Source of the DNA: Luteimonas sp. BLCC-B24
Lineage (GTDB): Bacteria > Pseudomonadota > Gammaproteobacteria > Xanthomonadales > Xanthomonadaceae
Length of the DNA stretch: 64,000 nucleotides
Direction of reading: 5' to 3'
Assembly (NCBI RefSeq): GCF_028550595.1
Contig: NZ_JAQQGN010000002.1
Span: 248,001 to 312,000 of the forward strand
In this document: one piece after another, positions 37,783 to 47,234 of the stretch
Layout: each line of letters starts with the position of its first letter
Numbering within the stretch: the first letter of the stretch is position 1
Translations under genes and position numbers: made by a program
Notes under the pieces: model-generated
What the model was told of the DNA's origin: nothing
Database searches by the model: none
Seen by the model: only the letters and a program-made list of their open reading frames with translations

Positions 37783-39249
37783 ATGTGCGGCATCGTCGGC
37801 ATCGTTGGAACCTCTGAAGTCGCGCCGGCGCTGTACGACGGCCTGACCGTGCTCCAGCACCGCGGCCAGGATGCGGCCGGCATCGCCGTCGCCAGCGGCA
37901 CGGTCATGCGTGTGCACAAGGGCAACGGCCTGGTGCGCGACGTGTTCGACGCCAAGGCGATGGATCTGCTGCAGGGGCGTGTGGGCATCGCGCACTGCCG
38001 CTATCCCACCGCCGGCAGCGAAGGCCACGACGAGGCGCAGCCGTTCTACGTCAACTCGCCCTACGGCATCGCGCTCGCGCACAACGGCAATCTGGTCAAC
38101 ACCGACCAGCTGCGCCAGCAGGTGTTCGAGACCGACCGCCGCAACGTCAATACCGAGTCGGATTCGGAAGTGCTGCTCAACGTCTTCGCGCACGAGCTGG
38201 ACCGCGAGAAGGCACTGACGCCGGAAGCCGCGTTCCGCGCGGTCGAAGGCGTGAACCGCCGTGCCAAAGGGGGTTATGCGGTCGTCGCCACGGTGCTGGG
38301 CCTGGGCCTGGTGGCCTTCCGCGATCCGCACGGCATCCGTCCGCTGGTGCTGGGCAAGCGCGAGACCGCCGAGGGCACTGAGTACGCGGTGGCGTCGGAG
38401 TCGGTCGCGCTCGACATCCTCGGCTTCGAGCGTCTGCGCGACGTCGAGCCGGGCGAGGGCATCGTGATCACGCCCCGCGGCGAGCTGCATCACCGCCCGT
38501 GCGCGCCGCAGCAGCCGCACGCGCCGTGCATCTTCGAATACGTGTACTTCGCGCGCCCGGATTCGATGATCGAGAACATCTCGGTGCACAAGGCGCGCAT
38601 GCGCATGGGCGTGACCCTGGGCGAGAAGATCCTGCGCCTGCGGCCGGACCACGACATCGATACCGTGATCCCGATTCCCGACACCTCGCGCGACTCCGCG
38701 CTCGAGATCGCCAACGTGCTGGGCGTGAAGTACCGCGAGGGCTTCATCAAGAACCGGTACGTCGGCCGCACCTTCATCATGCCCGGGCAGGGCGAACGCG
38801 CGAAGTCGGTCAAGCGCAAGCTCAACCCGATTCCGCTGGAATTCCGCAACCGCGTCGTGCTGCTGGTCGACGACTCGATCGTGCGCGGCACCACGTCCAA
38901 GCAGATCGTGCAGATGGCCCGCGACGCCGGCGCCAAGAAGGTCTATCTGGCCTCGGCCGCGCCGCCGGTGCGCCATCCCAACATCTACGGCATCGACATG
39001 CCGTCGGTCGACGAGCTGGTGGCGCACAACCGCAGCGAGAAGGAGATCGAGGAATTCCTCGGCTGCGACTGGCTGATCTACCAGGATCTGGCGGATCTCG
39101 AGGCCGCGGTGTCGGGGCCGAAATTTCCCGAGCGCCGCTTCGACAGCTCCTGCTTCAGTGGCGAGTACGTCACCGGCATCGAGCCCGGCTACTTCGAGCG
39201 CCTGCAGCAGCTGCGCAGCGACGACGCGAAGAAGAAGCGGCGGGCGTGA
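37783..39249 (+). CDS. purF: Amidophosphoribosyltransferase
   Basis: 488 residues. The N-terminal nucleophile is Cys2 (MCGIVGIVG), with the glutaminase domain including [10 protein letters not shown] and HNGNLVNT. The C-terminal phosphoribosyltransferase domain carries the PRPP-loop [19 protein letters not shown] (about 364-382). The enzyme makes phosphoribosylamine from PRPP and glutamine, first step of purine synthesis. No extra propeptide is present before Cys2. Its stop overlaps the GTG start of the DUF455 gene by four bases (GTGA), indicating coupling. Confidence 0.97.
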   Translation: MCGIVGIVGTSEVAPALYDGLTVLQHRGQDAAGIAVASGTVMRVHKGNGLVRDVFDAKAMDLLQGRVGIAHCRYPTAGSEGHDEAQPFYVNSPYGIALAHNGNLVNTDQLRQQVFETDRRNVNTESDSEVLLNVFAHELDREKALTPEAAFRAVEGVNRRAKGGYAVVATVLGLGLVAFRDPHGIRPLVLGKRETAEGTEYAVASESVALDILGFERLRDVEPGEGIVITPRGELHHRPCAPQQPHAPCIFEYVYFARPDSMIENISVHKARMRMGVTLGEKILRLRPDHDIDTVIPIPDTSRDSALEIANVLGVKYREGFIKNRYVGRTFIMPGQGERAKSVKRKLNPIPLEFRNRVVLLVDDSIVRGTTSKQIVQMARDAGAKKVYLASAAPPVRHPNIYGIDMPSVDELVAHNRSEKEIEEFLGCDWLIYQDLADLEAAVSGPKFPERRFDSSCFSGEYVTGIEPGYFERLQQLRSDDAKKKRRA

Positions 39250-40088
39250 ACGCGGCGGTGGCCGCGGATGCGCGCGATCTGTTCGCCGCCGCGCAGCACT
39301 GCCTCGACGCGCGTGATCCCGACGCCAAGGTCGCGCTGACCCACGCCTATGCGCGCCGGTTCTCGGCCGGCGAGCTGCCGATCGATCCGGCGGCGCCGGC
39401 ACCCGCACCGATCCGCATGCCGGGCCGCCCTGAGCGGCCGCGACTGGTGCATCCGCGCGCGCTGCCGCGCCGCGGCTTCGGCAGCACCGAAGGTCGCGCC
39501 GCCTTCATCCATGCGATCGCGCATATCGAACTCAACGCGATCGATCTCGGCTGGGACGCCGTCTACCGCTTCCGTGAGCTGCCGCCCGGGTACTACGCGG
39601 ACTGGGTGCGTGTGGCCGACGACGAGGCCCGGCATTTCGTGCTCCTGCGCGACCGCCTGCGTGCGCTGGGCTTCGATTACGGCGCGTTCGACGCACACAA
39701 CGGCCTGTGGGAGATGTGCGAGAAAACCGCGCACGACGGCATGGCGCGCATGGCGCTGGTGCCGCGTGTGCTCGAAGCGCGCGGACTGGACGTGACCCCG
39801 GGCATGATCGTCAAGCTGCGCTCGCTGGGCGACACCGACACCGTGACCATTCTCGAGCTGATCCTGCGCGAGGAGGTGGCGCACGTCGCCGCCGGCAGTC
39901 GCTGGTTCCGCTGGTTCTGCGCGCGTCGCGAGCTCGAGCCGAACGCCACGTTCCGTGCGCTGCTGGCCGACTACGCGCGCGCCGTGCTGCACGGCCCGTT
40001 CAACCTCGACGCGCGTGCGGCCGCGGGTTTCAGCGAAGAGGAACTGGCGGCGTTGCAGGCGGTCGACGCGGAGCGCCTGCAGGCCTAG
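39246..40088 (+). CDS. DUF455 ferritin-like protein
   Basis: 280 residues from GTG at 39246. A ferritin-like four-helix bundle is suggested by metal-ligand patterns [18 protein letters not shown] (about 95-112), [12 protein letters not shown] (about 124-135) and [18 protein letters not shown] (about 209-226), i.e. E...ExxH...E..H. DUF455 proteins are widespread, and their reaction is not established as far as I know; a di-iron oxidase or hydroxylase role fits the ligands. It is co-translated with purF through a four-base overlap. Confidence 0.85.
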   Translation: MNAAVAADARDLFAAAQHCLDARDPDAKVALTHAYARRFSAGELPIDPAAPAPAPIRMPGRPERPRLVHPRALPRRGFGSTEGRAAFIHAIAHIELNAIDLGWDAVYRFRELPPGYYADWVRVADDEARHFVLLRDRLRALGFDYGAFDAHNGLWEMCEKTAHDGMARMALVPRVLEARGLDVTPGMIVKLRSLGDTDTVTILELILREEVAHVAAGSRWFRWFCARRELEPNATFRALLADYARAVLHGPFNLDARAAAGFSEEELAALQAVDAERLQA

Positions 40089-40373
40089 CTGCGCCGGACC
40101 GTCGGGCCGCCGGCGCTTCAGGCGATCATCCCGGGACGTCCGCGCGGGCGCGCGTACGGGGCGCAGAGGCGTTTCCAGCATCAGCGGCCGTGCGGGGCTC
40201 GGCGTGCGGGGCGCGGCGGCATCCCGGAAGATCGTCGGCGCCGGACGCCGCTGCAGGAACGCTCGCGCGCGGCGGCCGGGGTGCCGGGAGCGACATTGCA
40301 GCCATGCGCGGGCGCTGCGCCGCGACGCGGCGACGTCACGGCAGAAGCCGTGCGCGCGGCCCGAGCGTGCCGG

Positions 40374-41120
40374 TTACGACGCGCGGGGCAGCGCCGACAG
40401 GTCGAGGCGTCCGTCGGCGTCCGCGCGCAGCACCGAGCCCTGTTCGAACCAGTCGCCGAGCACGATGCGGCGACATGCGCGTCCCGCGACCTGCACGGCG
40501 TGGATCGCCGGACGGTGGGTGTGGCCGTGGATCATCGTGTCGACGCCGTAACGCGTGAACCATTCGTCCACCGTGGCCGGGTCCACGTCGGTCACCGTCT
40601 CCATCGTCCCGGCATCGCGCAGCGCGCCGGCGCGGGCCTGGCTGGCGGCGCGCGCCTGCTGGGCGAAGGCCAGCCGGGCGGGCAGGGGCTGGGCGAGCAT
40701 CTGGGCCTGCCAGCGCGGATCGCGCACCTGGCGGCGGACGGCCTGGTACTCGACGTCGCCGGTGCACAGCAGGTCGCCGTGGGTCAGCAGCACCGGCGTG
40801 CCGTCGAGCAGGATCACCGCCGGATCGGGCAGCAGGACCATGCCGGCGCGCTGTGCGTACGCGCGGCCCACCAGAAAGTCGCGGTTGCCGTGCATGAACG
40901 ACACCGGCACGCCCGCATCCGCGAGCGCCGCCAGACGTTCGGCCACCGCAGCGCCGGCCTCGGACGGATCGTCGTCGCCGACCCAGGATTCGAACAGGTC
41001 CCCGAGGATGTACAGGGCGTCCGCACTGCGCGCTTCGCCGTCGAGAAAATCCAGGAACAGCGCGGTGATCTCCGGGCGTGCCGGATCCAGGTGCAGGTCG
41101 GAGATGAAGAGGGTCGCCAT
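40374..41120 (-). CDS. lpxH: UDP-2,3-diacylglucosamine diphosphatase
   Basis: 248 residues from ATG at 41120 ([26 protein letters not shown]). Metal motifs are in order: SDLHLD (about 7-12), [37 protein letters not shown] and [11 protein letters not shown]. These are the features of LpxH, the calcineurin-like enzyme that makes lipid X in lipid A synthesis on the inner face of the membrane. An ATG three codons earlier is possible. The gene is divergent from gltX, with an 81-base gap for both promoters. The 285 bases behind it (40089-40373) hold nothing I could recognise. Confidence 0.93.
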   Translation of the reverse strand: MATLFISDLHLDPARPEITALFLDFLDGEARSADALYILGDLFESWVGDDDPSEAGAAVAERLAALADAGVPVSFMHGNRDFLVGRAYAQRAGMVLLPDPAVILLDGTPVLLTHGDLLCTGDVEYQAVRRQVRDPRWQAQMLAQPLPARLAFAQQARAASQARAGALRDAGTMETVTDVDPATVDEWFTRYGVDTMIHGHTHRPAIHAVQVAGRACRRIVLGDWFEQGSVLRADADGRLDLSALPRAS

Positions 41121-41201
41121 GGGCCGCATTGTAATCCGCGGGCGGGGCCGGTCCGGAGGCGCCGGTTAGAATGCGCGCTGTTTCCGTATCGAGCTTCGCG
41201 C

Positions 41202-42614
41202 ATGGCCTGCCGCACCCGTTTCGCTCCCAGCCCCACCGGCTATCTCCACATCGGCGGCGCGCGCACCGCGCTGTACTGCTGGCTGGAAGCGCGACGTCGC
41301 GGCGGGCAGTTCGTGCTGCGCATCGAGGACACCGACCGCGAGCGCAGCACCCAGGCCGCGATCGACGCCATCCTGCAGGCGATGGACTGGCTGGGCCTGG
41401 ACTACGACGAGGGCCCGATCTACCAGACCCACCGGCTGGACCGGTATGCCGAGGTCGCCGAGCAGCTCGTCGCCGACGGCAAGGCCTACTACGCCTACGA
41501 GACCAAGGCCGAACTCGACGCGATGCGCGAAGCGGCGATGGCGGCCGGCGAGAAGCCCCGTTACAACGGCGCGTATCGCGAGCGCAACGAGCCGAAGCGC
41601 GACGATCCCAACCGCGTGATCCGTCTGAAGAATCCGCAGGACGGCACCGTGGTGTGGGAGGACAAGGTCAAGGGCCGCATCGAGATCGCCAACAGCGAGC
41701 TCGACGATCTGGTGATCTTCCGGCCCGACGGCTACGCGACCTACAACTTCGCCGTCGTCGTCGACGATCTGGACATGGGCATCACCGACGTCGTGCGCGG
41801 CGACGACCACGTCAACAACACCCCGCGGCAGATCAACATCTACCGCGCGCTCGGCGCCGAGGTACCCGCGTTCGCGCACCTGCCGATGATCCTCGACGAG
41901 CAGGGCGCCAAGCTGTCCAAGCGCACCGGCGCGGCCGACGTCATGCAGTATCGCGATGCCGGCTATCTGCCGCACGCGCTGCTGAACTATCTGGTGCGGC
42001 TGGGCTGGTCGCATGGCGACCAGGAAATCTTCTCGATCGGCGAGATGCAGACGCTGTTCGATCTCGAGAACGTCAACGCCAAGGCCGCGCGCCTGGACAT
42101 GGCCAAGCTCGGCTGGCTCAACCAGCAGTACCTGAAGTCCGATGATCCGGCGGCGGTGGCCGCGCATCTGGAATGGCATCTGCGCAGCGACGGCTACGAC
42201 CTGTCCACCGGCCCGGCGCCGGCCGACGTCGTGGTCGCCCTGCGCGACCGCGTGCAGACGCTCAAGGAGATGTCCGAGCGCGCGGCGGTCTGGTATCGCC
42301 CGATCGCCGCCTACGATGAAAAGGCGGTCGCCAAGCACCTGAAGCCCGAAGCCCGCGTGCCGCTCACCGACGTCCGCGCACGCTTCGCCGCGCTGCCGGA
42401 CTGGAACGTCGAGGCGATCGATGCGGCCTTCCGCGCAACGGTCGACACGCTCGGTCTCGGCATGGGCAAGGTGGCCCAGCCGCTGCGCGTGGCGATCACC
42501 GGGACGCAGGTGAGCCCGGACATCGGACACACCGTGTACCTGGCGGGGCGCGACGAAGCGCTGGCGCGCATCGGCGCGGCGATTGCGATGATTCCTGACG
42601 AGCAAGCAGTCTGA
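41202..42614 (+). CDS. gltX: Glutamyl-tRNA synthetase
   Basis: 470 residues. The class I signature is at the N-terminus in [19 protein letters not shown], with the HIGH-type motif as HIGG at 16-19. [30 protein letters not shown] and the KMSKS-type loop [14 protein letters not shown] are also present. The C-terminal anticodon-binding region is intact to the stop. It charges tRNA-Glu. A TAGAAT at 41167-41172 may be the -10 of its promoter, without a clear -35. Confidence 0.97.
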   Translation: MACRTRFAPSPTGYLHIGGARTALYCWLEARRRGGQFVLRIEDTDRERSTQAAIDAILQAMDWLGLDYDEGPIYQTHRLDRYAEVAEQLVADGKAYYAYETKAELDAMREAAMAAGEKPRYNGAYRERNEPKRDDPNRVIRLKNPQDGTVVWEDKVKGRIEIANSELDDLVIFRPDGYATYNFAVVVDDLDMGITDVVRGDDHVNNTPRQINIYRALGAEVPAFAHLPMILDEQGAKLSKRTGAADVMQYRDAGYLPHALLNYLVRLGWSHGDQEIFSIGEMQTLFDLENVNAKAARLDMAKLGWLNQQYLKSDDPAAVAAHLEWHLRSDGYDLSTGPAPADVVVALRDRVQTLKEMSERAAVWYRPIAAYDEKAVAKHLKPEARVPLTDVRARFAALPDWNVEAIDAAFRATVDTLGLGMGKVAQPLRVAITGTQVSPDIGHTVYLAGRDEALARIGAAIAMIPDEQAV

Positions 42615-43198
42615 GTCGGCGCTGCACCGGGGCTTGCTCGGTGTACCCGGCGGTGTCGTTCCGCGTTCGAATGTCCGCGCACGGCTGAGGTCGTTCCAGG
42701 CTGCTCGAAGGCCGGCGCGCCTCGTCGCACCATCGGGCGCGGGCCACGGACGGGCGGCGTGTTCGAGCGGGGTCAAAGGCCGCGTCTCCGCATCCCGGAA
42801 CGCGTGATGCGGCGGAAGTCCTTCGTCGGGCAGACCGGTCGGTCGGCTCACGTTTCCTGACTCGGCACTGGGGGCCGGCCCTCCGGTCGGCTTCGCCGTT
42901 CGCACTGCCGGCGTGGCCCGGCAACGACAACCCAGCCGCTCGCCGTCAGGCGATGGAACCGCCTGCACGTGTCTTACCGGGCTGCCGCCGACACGCCAAG
43001 GCGCGCCTCTCGGCTTCAGGCGCGGGCGCACGGCGGCGACTGGTCTGCGAGCGCGCGCGGCGTATCCGCGGCGCGCGGGCTCCGGGCGCGGGCGGACCAC
43101 CGAAGCGACAGCCGGCTGATGTCGAGGGTGACGCGTCGGAGCCGGTGCGCTGACGTGGCAACTTGAGTCCTCGGCCCCCCACACCCATTATTGGATGC
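42615..43198. other. Long GC-rich non-coding stretch upstream of zur
   Basis: 584 bases with no believable gene on either strand. Open frames exist only because stops are rare at this GC level, and their products lack domain-like patterns. No tRNA, repeat pair or T-tailed hairpin was found. The promoter of the Fur-family gene should lie near the 3' end, but no clear hexamers were seen. Confidence 0.5.
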
Positions 43199-43690
43199 AT
43201 GGCCAAGCACGACCACACCTGCACCGATCCGCACCACCACGTCGATGACGCGGCGGCGTTCGTGCGCGCGGTGGAGCACGCCTGCAGCGAACGCGGCCTG
43301 CGGCTGACGCCGATCCGCGCCTACGTGCTGAACCTGATCGCCGAGGCCGGCAAGCCGCTGAAGGCCTACGACCTGCTCGATCGCGTGCGCGAAGGCGATG
43401 GCCCCGGTGCCGCGGCCCCGCCCACGGTGTACCGCGCGCTGGATTTCCTGCTCGCCAACGGCTTCATCCACAAGCTGCAGTCGGTCAATGCCTTCGTCGC
43501 CTGTCACCATCCGAGCACCGCGCAGCACTCGGTGCCGTTCCTGATCTGCGACCGTTGCCACAGCGCGGTCGAGCTGGAGGACGAGGTCGTGGTCGCGTCG
43601 CTCGACGAACGCGCGCGCGCCCTCGGGTTCGTGCCGCAGGCGCAGACGCTGGAAGTGCACGGCCTCTGCGCGCAGTGCGCCGGCGCCTAG
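43199..43690 (+). CDS. zur: Fur-family transcriptional regulator, probably Zur
   Basis: 163 residues from ATG at 43199. A His-rich N-terminus (KHDHTCTDPHHHVDD) precedes a winged-helix domain with the DNA-recognition part PPTVYRALDFLLANGFIHKL (about 79-98). The C-terminal dimer domain has metal-site features ACHHPSTAQHS, CDRCH and a final CAQCAG, giving the two CxxC pairs that hold structural zinc. The QH-rich sensory region resembles Zur more than Fur. Gene context supports zinc: a ZnuD-like receptor and a MerC-domain gene follow. It would repress zinc-uptake genes when zinc is plentiful. Confidence 0.87.
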   Translation: MAKHDHTCTDPHHHVDDAAAFVRAVEHACSERGLRLTPIRAYVLNLIAEAGKPLKAYDLLDRVREGDGPGAAAPPTVYRALDFLLANGFIHKLQSVNAFVACHHPSTAQHSVPFLICDRCHSAVELEDEVVVASLDERARALGFVPQAQTLEVHGLCAQCAGA

Positions 43691-44092
43691 GCAGGACTCA
43701 GCCAGGCGAGGGCGGGTTCCGGGTGCCGTGATGATCGATCCGAGTCCGCGAAGCCTCGACGTCCATGCGCGCGGCCGTTAGCCGTTCGTTCCTGCCGTGC
43801 CGGTCGGCGGCCGGACATCGCGCGGGTTCCATGCCTGGCCGGCACGTTGCTGCCGGGGTTCGCGGCGCGCCCCGACGGAGCGACCTCGATGCCGGGGTGC
43901 CCGGCTGACGGTGCGCGGCCGCTGCCTCGCTGAGGGCGCCGGCAGAGCGCTGCGGTGCGGCTGGCCGCGCGGGACCGGCTGATCGGACCGCGCGGCGCCC
44001 TGCGCAATCATCATTCGCACGTCTCCGTTTCGTGCCGGACCGGTCCTGCCCGCGATGCGCGCGCGCCGGACGCGCCGGCTGCGCCTCGCATG
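43691..44092. other. Non-coding stretch downstream of zur
   Basis: About 400 GC-rich bases without a convincing gene. Minus-strand frames cross it but are Arg/Pro/Ala-rich and pass straight through the terminator hairpin at 44093-44123, so they are treated as chance. It ends at the terminator of the proposed minus-strand small RNA. Confidence 0.45.
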
Positions 44093-44123
44093 AAAAACCC
44101 CGCGTCGCATGCACGGCGCGGGG
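44093..44123 (-). terminator. Intrinsic terminator on the minus strand
   Basis: On the minus strand CCCCGCG (44123-44117) pairs with CGCGGGG (44104-44098) around a 12-base loop and is followed by five T residues (44097-44093). The plus strand has no T-run after the stem, so the signal is directional. Confidence 0.7.
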
Positions 44124-44180
44124 CGGGACTGCGGTTGCGGAGAGAGAGCACCCGCAGCACACGCGGTGGGAGAGTCCGCG
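44093..44180 (-). ncRNA. Candidate zinc-controlled small RNA with CU-rich loops
   Basis: Read on the minus strand from about 44180, three hairpins follow one another. First, CGCGG/CCGCG (44180-44176 with 44166-44162) closes the loop ACUCUCCCA. Second, UGCGG/CCGCA (44156-44152 with 44140-44136) closes GUGCUCUCUCU. Third is an intrinsic terminator with a U5 tail. The loops are complementary in type to Shine-Dalgarno GGAGAG sequences, as in known anti-SD small RNAs. A promoter-like pair and a Zur-like palindrome lie just upstream. No minus-strand gene is nearby that would need this terminator. It fits no family I can name; existence as a transcript is inferred from sequence only. Confidence 0.45.
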
Positions 44181-44185
44181 TTCTT

Positions 44186-44203
44186 GTTATGGTATATCAT
44201 TAC
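44186..44203. promoter_or_regulatory. Putative Zur operator
   Basis: GTTATGGTATATCATTAC is an 18-base palindrome with seven of nine matching pairs, AT-rich in a GC-rich setting, and similar in layout to gammaproteobacterial Zur boxes (GTTAT...ATAAC type). It lies 60 bases before the znuD start and overlaps the -10 of the proposed divergent small-RNA promoter. Confidence 0.6.
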
Positions 44204-44214
44204 CGGAATGCGAA
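44186..44214 (-). promoter_or_regulatory. Putative minus-strand promoter for the small RNA
   Basis: On the minus strand TTCGCA (44214-44209) and CATAAC (44191-44186) match the -35 and -10 consensus at four of six bases each, with a 17-base spacer. The predicted start, about 44180, is the first base of hairpin 1. Confidence 0.35.
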
Positions 44215-44262
44215 GCTCCTGTCGGGGTTTCGTTCGCCAACGCCACAGGAAGAACACGCTCC

Positions 44263-46380
44263 ATGATCAAGACCCGTCATCCTCTCGGAACCGCCATCCG
44301 CTGCGTGCTGCTCGGCGCCGCGTTCGGCGCGGCGCCCGCGACCGCGTTCGCCGACACTGCACTCGACGCCGACGCCCAGGTCACCACCCTGCGCCCGATC
44401 CAGGTGATCGGCGTGTCGGAGGACTCGAGCCAGATCGCGGCGCCGTACAGCGTGGTGTCGGGTGACGATGTCGTCGCCAGCGGCGCGGCCACGATCGGCG
44501 AAGCGCTGAACGGGCAGCCGGGCGTGCACGCCGATACCTTCGGCGCCGGCGCCAGCCGTCCGGTCATCCGCGGCCAGGTCGGTCCACGCGTCAAGGTGCT
44601 CTCGGACAGCGCGTCGATCCTCGATGCGTCGGATATCTCGCCCGACCACGCGGTGACCGTCGATCCGCTGCTGAGCCAGCAGATCGAAGTGCTGCGCGGT
44701 CCGGCGACGCTGCTCTACGGCGGCGGGGCGATCGGCGGCGTGGTCAATGTGCTCGACAACAAGGTGCCCAGTCGTCTGCCGGAAAACGGCCTCGAAGGTC
44801 GCTTCGTCCTGCGCGGCAACAGCGTCGCGGACGAGAAGGCCTTCGGTGCCGAGGTGTCGGCGCAGCTGGCGCCCAATCTGGTGGTGCACGCCGAGTCCTC
44901 ACGCCGTTCCACCGACGACTACCGTGCGCCGGGCCTGGACGAGGCGCGCGTCGACGGCTCGTTCACCGACTCGCGCAACAGCAGCGTGGGCCTGTCGTGG
45001 GTGACCGATCGCGGCTACGTGGGCCTGGCCTATTCATACCGCGACGAGGACTACGGCCTGCCGGGCCACAGCCACGAGTACGAGGGCTGCCACCCGCACG
45101 GCAGCGCGCTGCATTGCGGCAGCCACGACCACGACCACGATCATGATCACGACCATGACCACGGTGACGAGCACGACCACCTGGCCATGATCAATCTGGA
45201 GAGCAAGCGCTTCGACCTGCGCGGCGAGTACACCGATCCCTTCGCCGGCATTTCTCGCGTGCGCTTCCGCTCCAGTTACACCGACTACAGCCACGACGAG
45301 GTCGAGGACGGCGAGGTCGCGACCACGTTCACCAACAAGGGCCACGATTCGCGCGTGGAGTTCGAGCATGCGCCGCTGGGCAACTGGACGGGCGTGTTCG
45401 GCGTGCAGCACACCGATACGCAGTTTGGTGCGGACGGTCTGGAGGCCTTCATGCCGGACGTCGATACGCGCAGCACGGGGCTGTTCGTCATCGAGCATCT
45501 CGACCTGAGCGAGCAGTGGCACTTCGAGCTCGGTGCGCGTCACGAGTGGGTCAAGCACACGCCGGTCAATGATCCGCGCGGCCGTCCCGAGTACAGCGAC
45601 ACCGCCACCTCGTTCTCGGGTGCGGCGATCTGGAGCTTCGGCCCCGACTTGGCGCTGACGTTCTCGGCATCGCGTTCGGAACGGGCGCCGCATGCCCAGG
45701 AGCTGTATGCGCGCGGCGTGCATCTGGCCACCAATACCTACGAGTGCGGCCTGGTGCCCCATCCGCTGACCTGCGGCGGCGCGGCCAACAATGCCGACTA
45801 CGGCAACGAGAAGTCGACCAACTACGAGTTGGCCCTGCGCCGTACCGCGGGCGACTTCACCTTCGGCGTGAGCGCGTTCGCCAATGATTTCGACGGCTAC
45901 GTCTACGCCCGCACGCTGGACCAGTACGAGGACTTCCGCCTGATCAAGTACACCCAGGCCGACGCCGAGTTCCGTGGTTTCGAGGCCGAGGTGGGCTATC
46001 GCTTCAACGACATGTTCTCGATGACCGTGTTCGGCGACCGGGTCAACGCCAAGCTGGCCGACGGCGGCGGCAATCTGCCGCGCATTCCGCCATCGCGCGT
46101 CGGGACGCGTCTGAACGCCGACGTGGGCGCCTTCTCGGGCGAGATCGAGTACATCCGTGCCAGTGCCCAGCGCGACGTCGCGGATTTCGAGACCGAAACG
46201 CCGGGCTACGATCTGCTCAACGCCTCGGTCAGCTATCGGATTCTCGACGGCAATACGCGCCTGTTCCTGCGGGGCAACAACCTGCTCGACGAGCAGATCT
46301 GGAACCACACCTCGTTCCTGGCCAAGACCGTCCCGCTCCCCGGCCGCAATCTGACCTTCGGCGTCAGCGTCAACTTCTGA
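44263..46380 (+). CDS. znuD: ZnuD-like TonB-dependent outer-membrane zinc receptor
   Basis: 705 residues. The signal peptide runs to about residue 30 (LLGAAFGAAPATAFA). The plug domain spans about 40-160 (IGEALNGQPGVHADTFGAGASRPVIRGQ, QQIEVLRGPATLLYGGGAIGGVVNVLDN). A 22-strand-type barrel follows, ending NLTFGVSVNF with the terminal Phe. An outer loop at about 274-306 has two cysteines followed by alternating His and Asp (GSHDHDHDHDHDHDHGDEHDH), a metal-catching segment seen in ZnuD proteins. It imports zinc across the outer membrane using TonB energy. A Zur-like operator lies upstream. ATG at 44263 begins the signal peptide. Confidence 0.9.
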   Translation: MIKTRHPLGTAIRCVLLGAAFGAAPATAFADTALDADAQVTTLRPIQVIGVSEDSSQIAAPYSVVSGDDVVASGAATIGEALNGQPGVHADTFGAGASRPVIRGQVGPRVKVLSDSASILDASDISPDHAVTVDPLLSQQIEVLRGPATLLYGGGAIGGVVNVLDNKVPSRLPENGLEGRFVLRGNSVADEKAFGAEVSAQLAPNLVVHAESSRRSTDDYRAPGLDEARVDGSFTDSRNSSVGLSWVTDRGYVGLAYSYRDEDYGLPGHSHEYEGCHPHGSALHCGSHDHDHDHDHDHDHGDEHDHLAMINLESKRFDLRGEYTDPFAGISRVRFRSSYTDYSHDEVEDGEVATTFTNKGHDSRVEFEHAPLGNWTGVFGVQHTDTQFGADGLEAFMPDVDTRSTGLFVIEHLDLSEQWHFELGARHEWVKHTPVNDPRGRPEYSDTATSFSGAAIWSFGPDLALTFSASRSERAPHAQELYARGVHLATNTYECGLVPHPLTCGGAANNADYGNEKSTNYELALRRTAGDFTFGVSAFANDFDGYVYARTLDQYEDFRLIKYTQADAEFRGFEAEVGYRFNDMFSMTVFGDRVNAKLADGGGNLPRIPPSRVGTRLNADVGAFSGEIEYIRASAQRDVADFETETPGYDLLNASVSYRILDGNTRLFLRGNNLLDEQIWNHTSFLAKTVPLPGRNLTFGVSVNF

Positions 46381-46390
46381 GGCGCGGCGG

Positions 46391-47140
46391 GTGACGTTGT
46401 ACGAGCGCATCACCGCGCTCCATGGCCACCGGCCGTGGGGCGCGGTGCTCGACGCGGGCACCGGTCGCGCGTCGATGCGCTGGTTGCTCGGTCTGGAGAC
46501 CGAGCGCTGGACGGCCATCACCGGTGCGCCGACGATGGCCGAGCAGACACGGGCCGAGATCAGCGACCGGATGCGCGAGCAGGACCGCCTGATCGTCGGC
46601 AACTGGGCCGATCCCGCACTGCTGGAAGGCGAGCGCTACGACGTGGTGCTCGCCGACTATCTGCTCGGCGCGATCGAAGGGTTCGCGCCGTACTGGCAGG
46701 ATCGCCTGTTCGCCCGGCTGCGCCCGCTGGTGGGCAAGCGGCTCTACATGATCGGGCTCGATCCCTACGTGCACGGTGTGCCGGACAGTCCCGCAGGCCG
46801 CCTGGTCAACGAGATCGGGCGTCTGCGCGACGCCTGCCTGCTGCTGGCCGGCGAGCAGCCGTATCGCGAATACCCGCTGGACTGGTCGCTGCGTCACCTG
46901 GAGGGGGCCGGCTTCCGGATCGTCGATGCGCAGACGCTGCCGATCGGCTATCGCGAGCGGTTCGTCAACAGCCAGCTCGATCTGTGCATGACCGCGGTCG
47001 GCAAGCTGCGCGACCGCAGGCTGGCACCGCCGTTGCTCGCGCACATCGCCGATCTGCGCACGCGCGCGCTGTCGCACATCGCCGGGCAGGGCGCCCTGCA
47101 GCACGGGCACGACTACATCGTGGTGGCCGAGCCCGCCTGA
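46391..47140 (+). CDS. Class I SAM-dependent methyltransferase of unknown target
   Basis: 249 residues from GTG at 46391, ten bases after znuD, so probably in the same transcript. SAM-binding motif I is VLDAGTGRAS (about 19-28), followed by an acidic-loop-like segment, YDVVLADYLLGAIEGF (about 83-98, motif IV region) and a mixed alpha/beta remainder including YIVVAEPA at the end. The substrate cannot be told. Its place between a zinc receptor and a MerC-domain gene suggests a zinc-linked role, for example modification of a metallophore or of a zinc-dependent target, but that is speculation from position. Confidence 0.78.
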   Translation: MTLYERITALHGHRPWGAVLDAGTGRASMRWLLGLETERWTAITGAPTMAEQTRAEISDRMREQDRLIVGNWADPALLEGERYDVVLADYLLGAIEGFAPYWQDRLFARLRPLVGKRLYMIGLDPYVHGVPDSPAGRLVNEIGRLRDACLLLAGEQPYREYPLDWSLRHLEGAGFRIVDAQTLPIGYRERFVNSQLDLCMTAVGKLRDRRLAPPLLAHIADLRTRALSHIAGQGALQHGHDYIVVAEPA

Positions 47141-47197
47141 GCGCGGCCGGTCATGCCCGAGGCGCGGCGACGGGTCGTCACAACGCCGTCGCCCGAC

Positions 47198-47212
47198 TGT
47201 TATAGAATCACA
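47198..47212. promoter_or_regulatory. Possible second Zur-like site/-10 of the MerC gene
   Basis: TGTTATAGAATCACA is a partial palindrome (five of seven pairs) sharing TGTTAT with the znuD operator. It contains TAGAAT (47203-47208), a good -10. No strong -35 is visible. Confidence 0.35.
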
Positions 47213-47234
47213 CTTGATGAAGAGGAGATCCTCC

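Noticed and set aside
41166..43184. Minus-strand open frame covering gltX and the spacer to zur
   Set aside because: Mostly antisense to gltX; the spacer part is Arg/Pro/Ala-rich without any pattern, so it gives no gene for the 42615-43198 gap.
43698..44162. Minus-strand open frame behind zur that could have claimed the terminator at 44093-44123
   Set aside because: The frame begins upstream of the terminator and runs through it, so the terminator cannot serve this ORF. The product looks random.
45118..45180. GACCAC/GATCAT repeats suggesting a CRISPR-like or microsatellite element
   Set aside because: In frame they encode the His/Asp loop of the receptor; no spacers or separate repeats exist.
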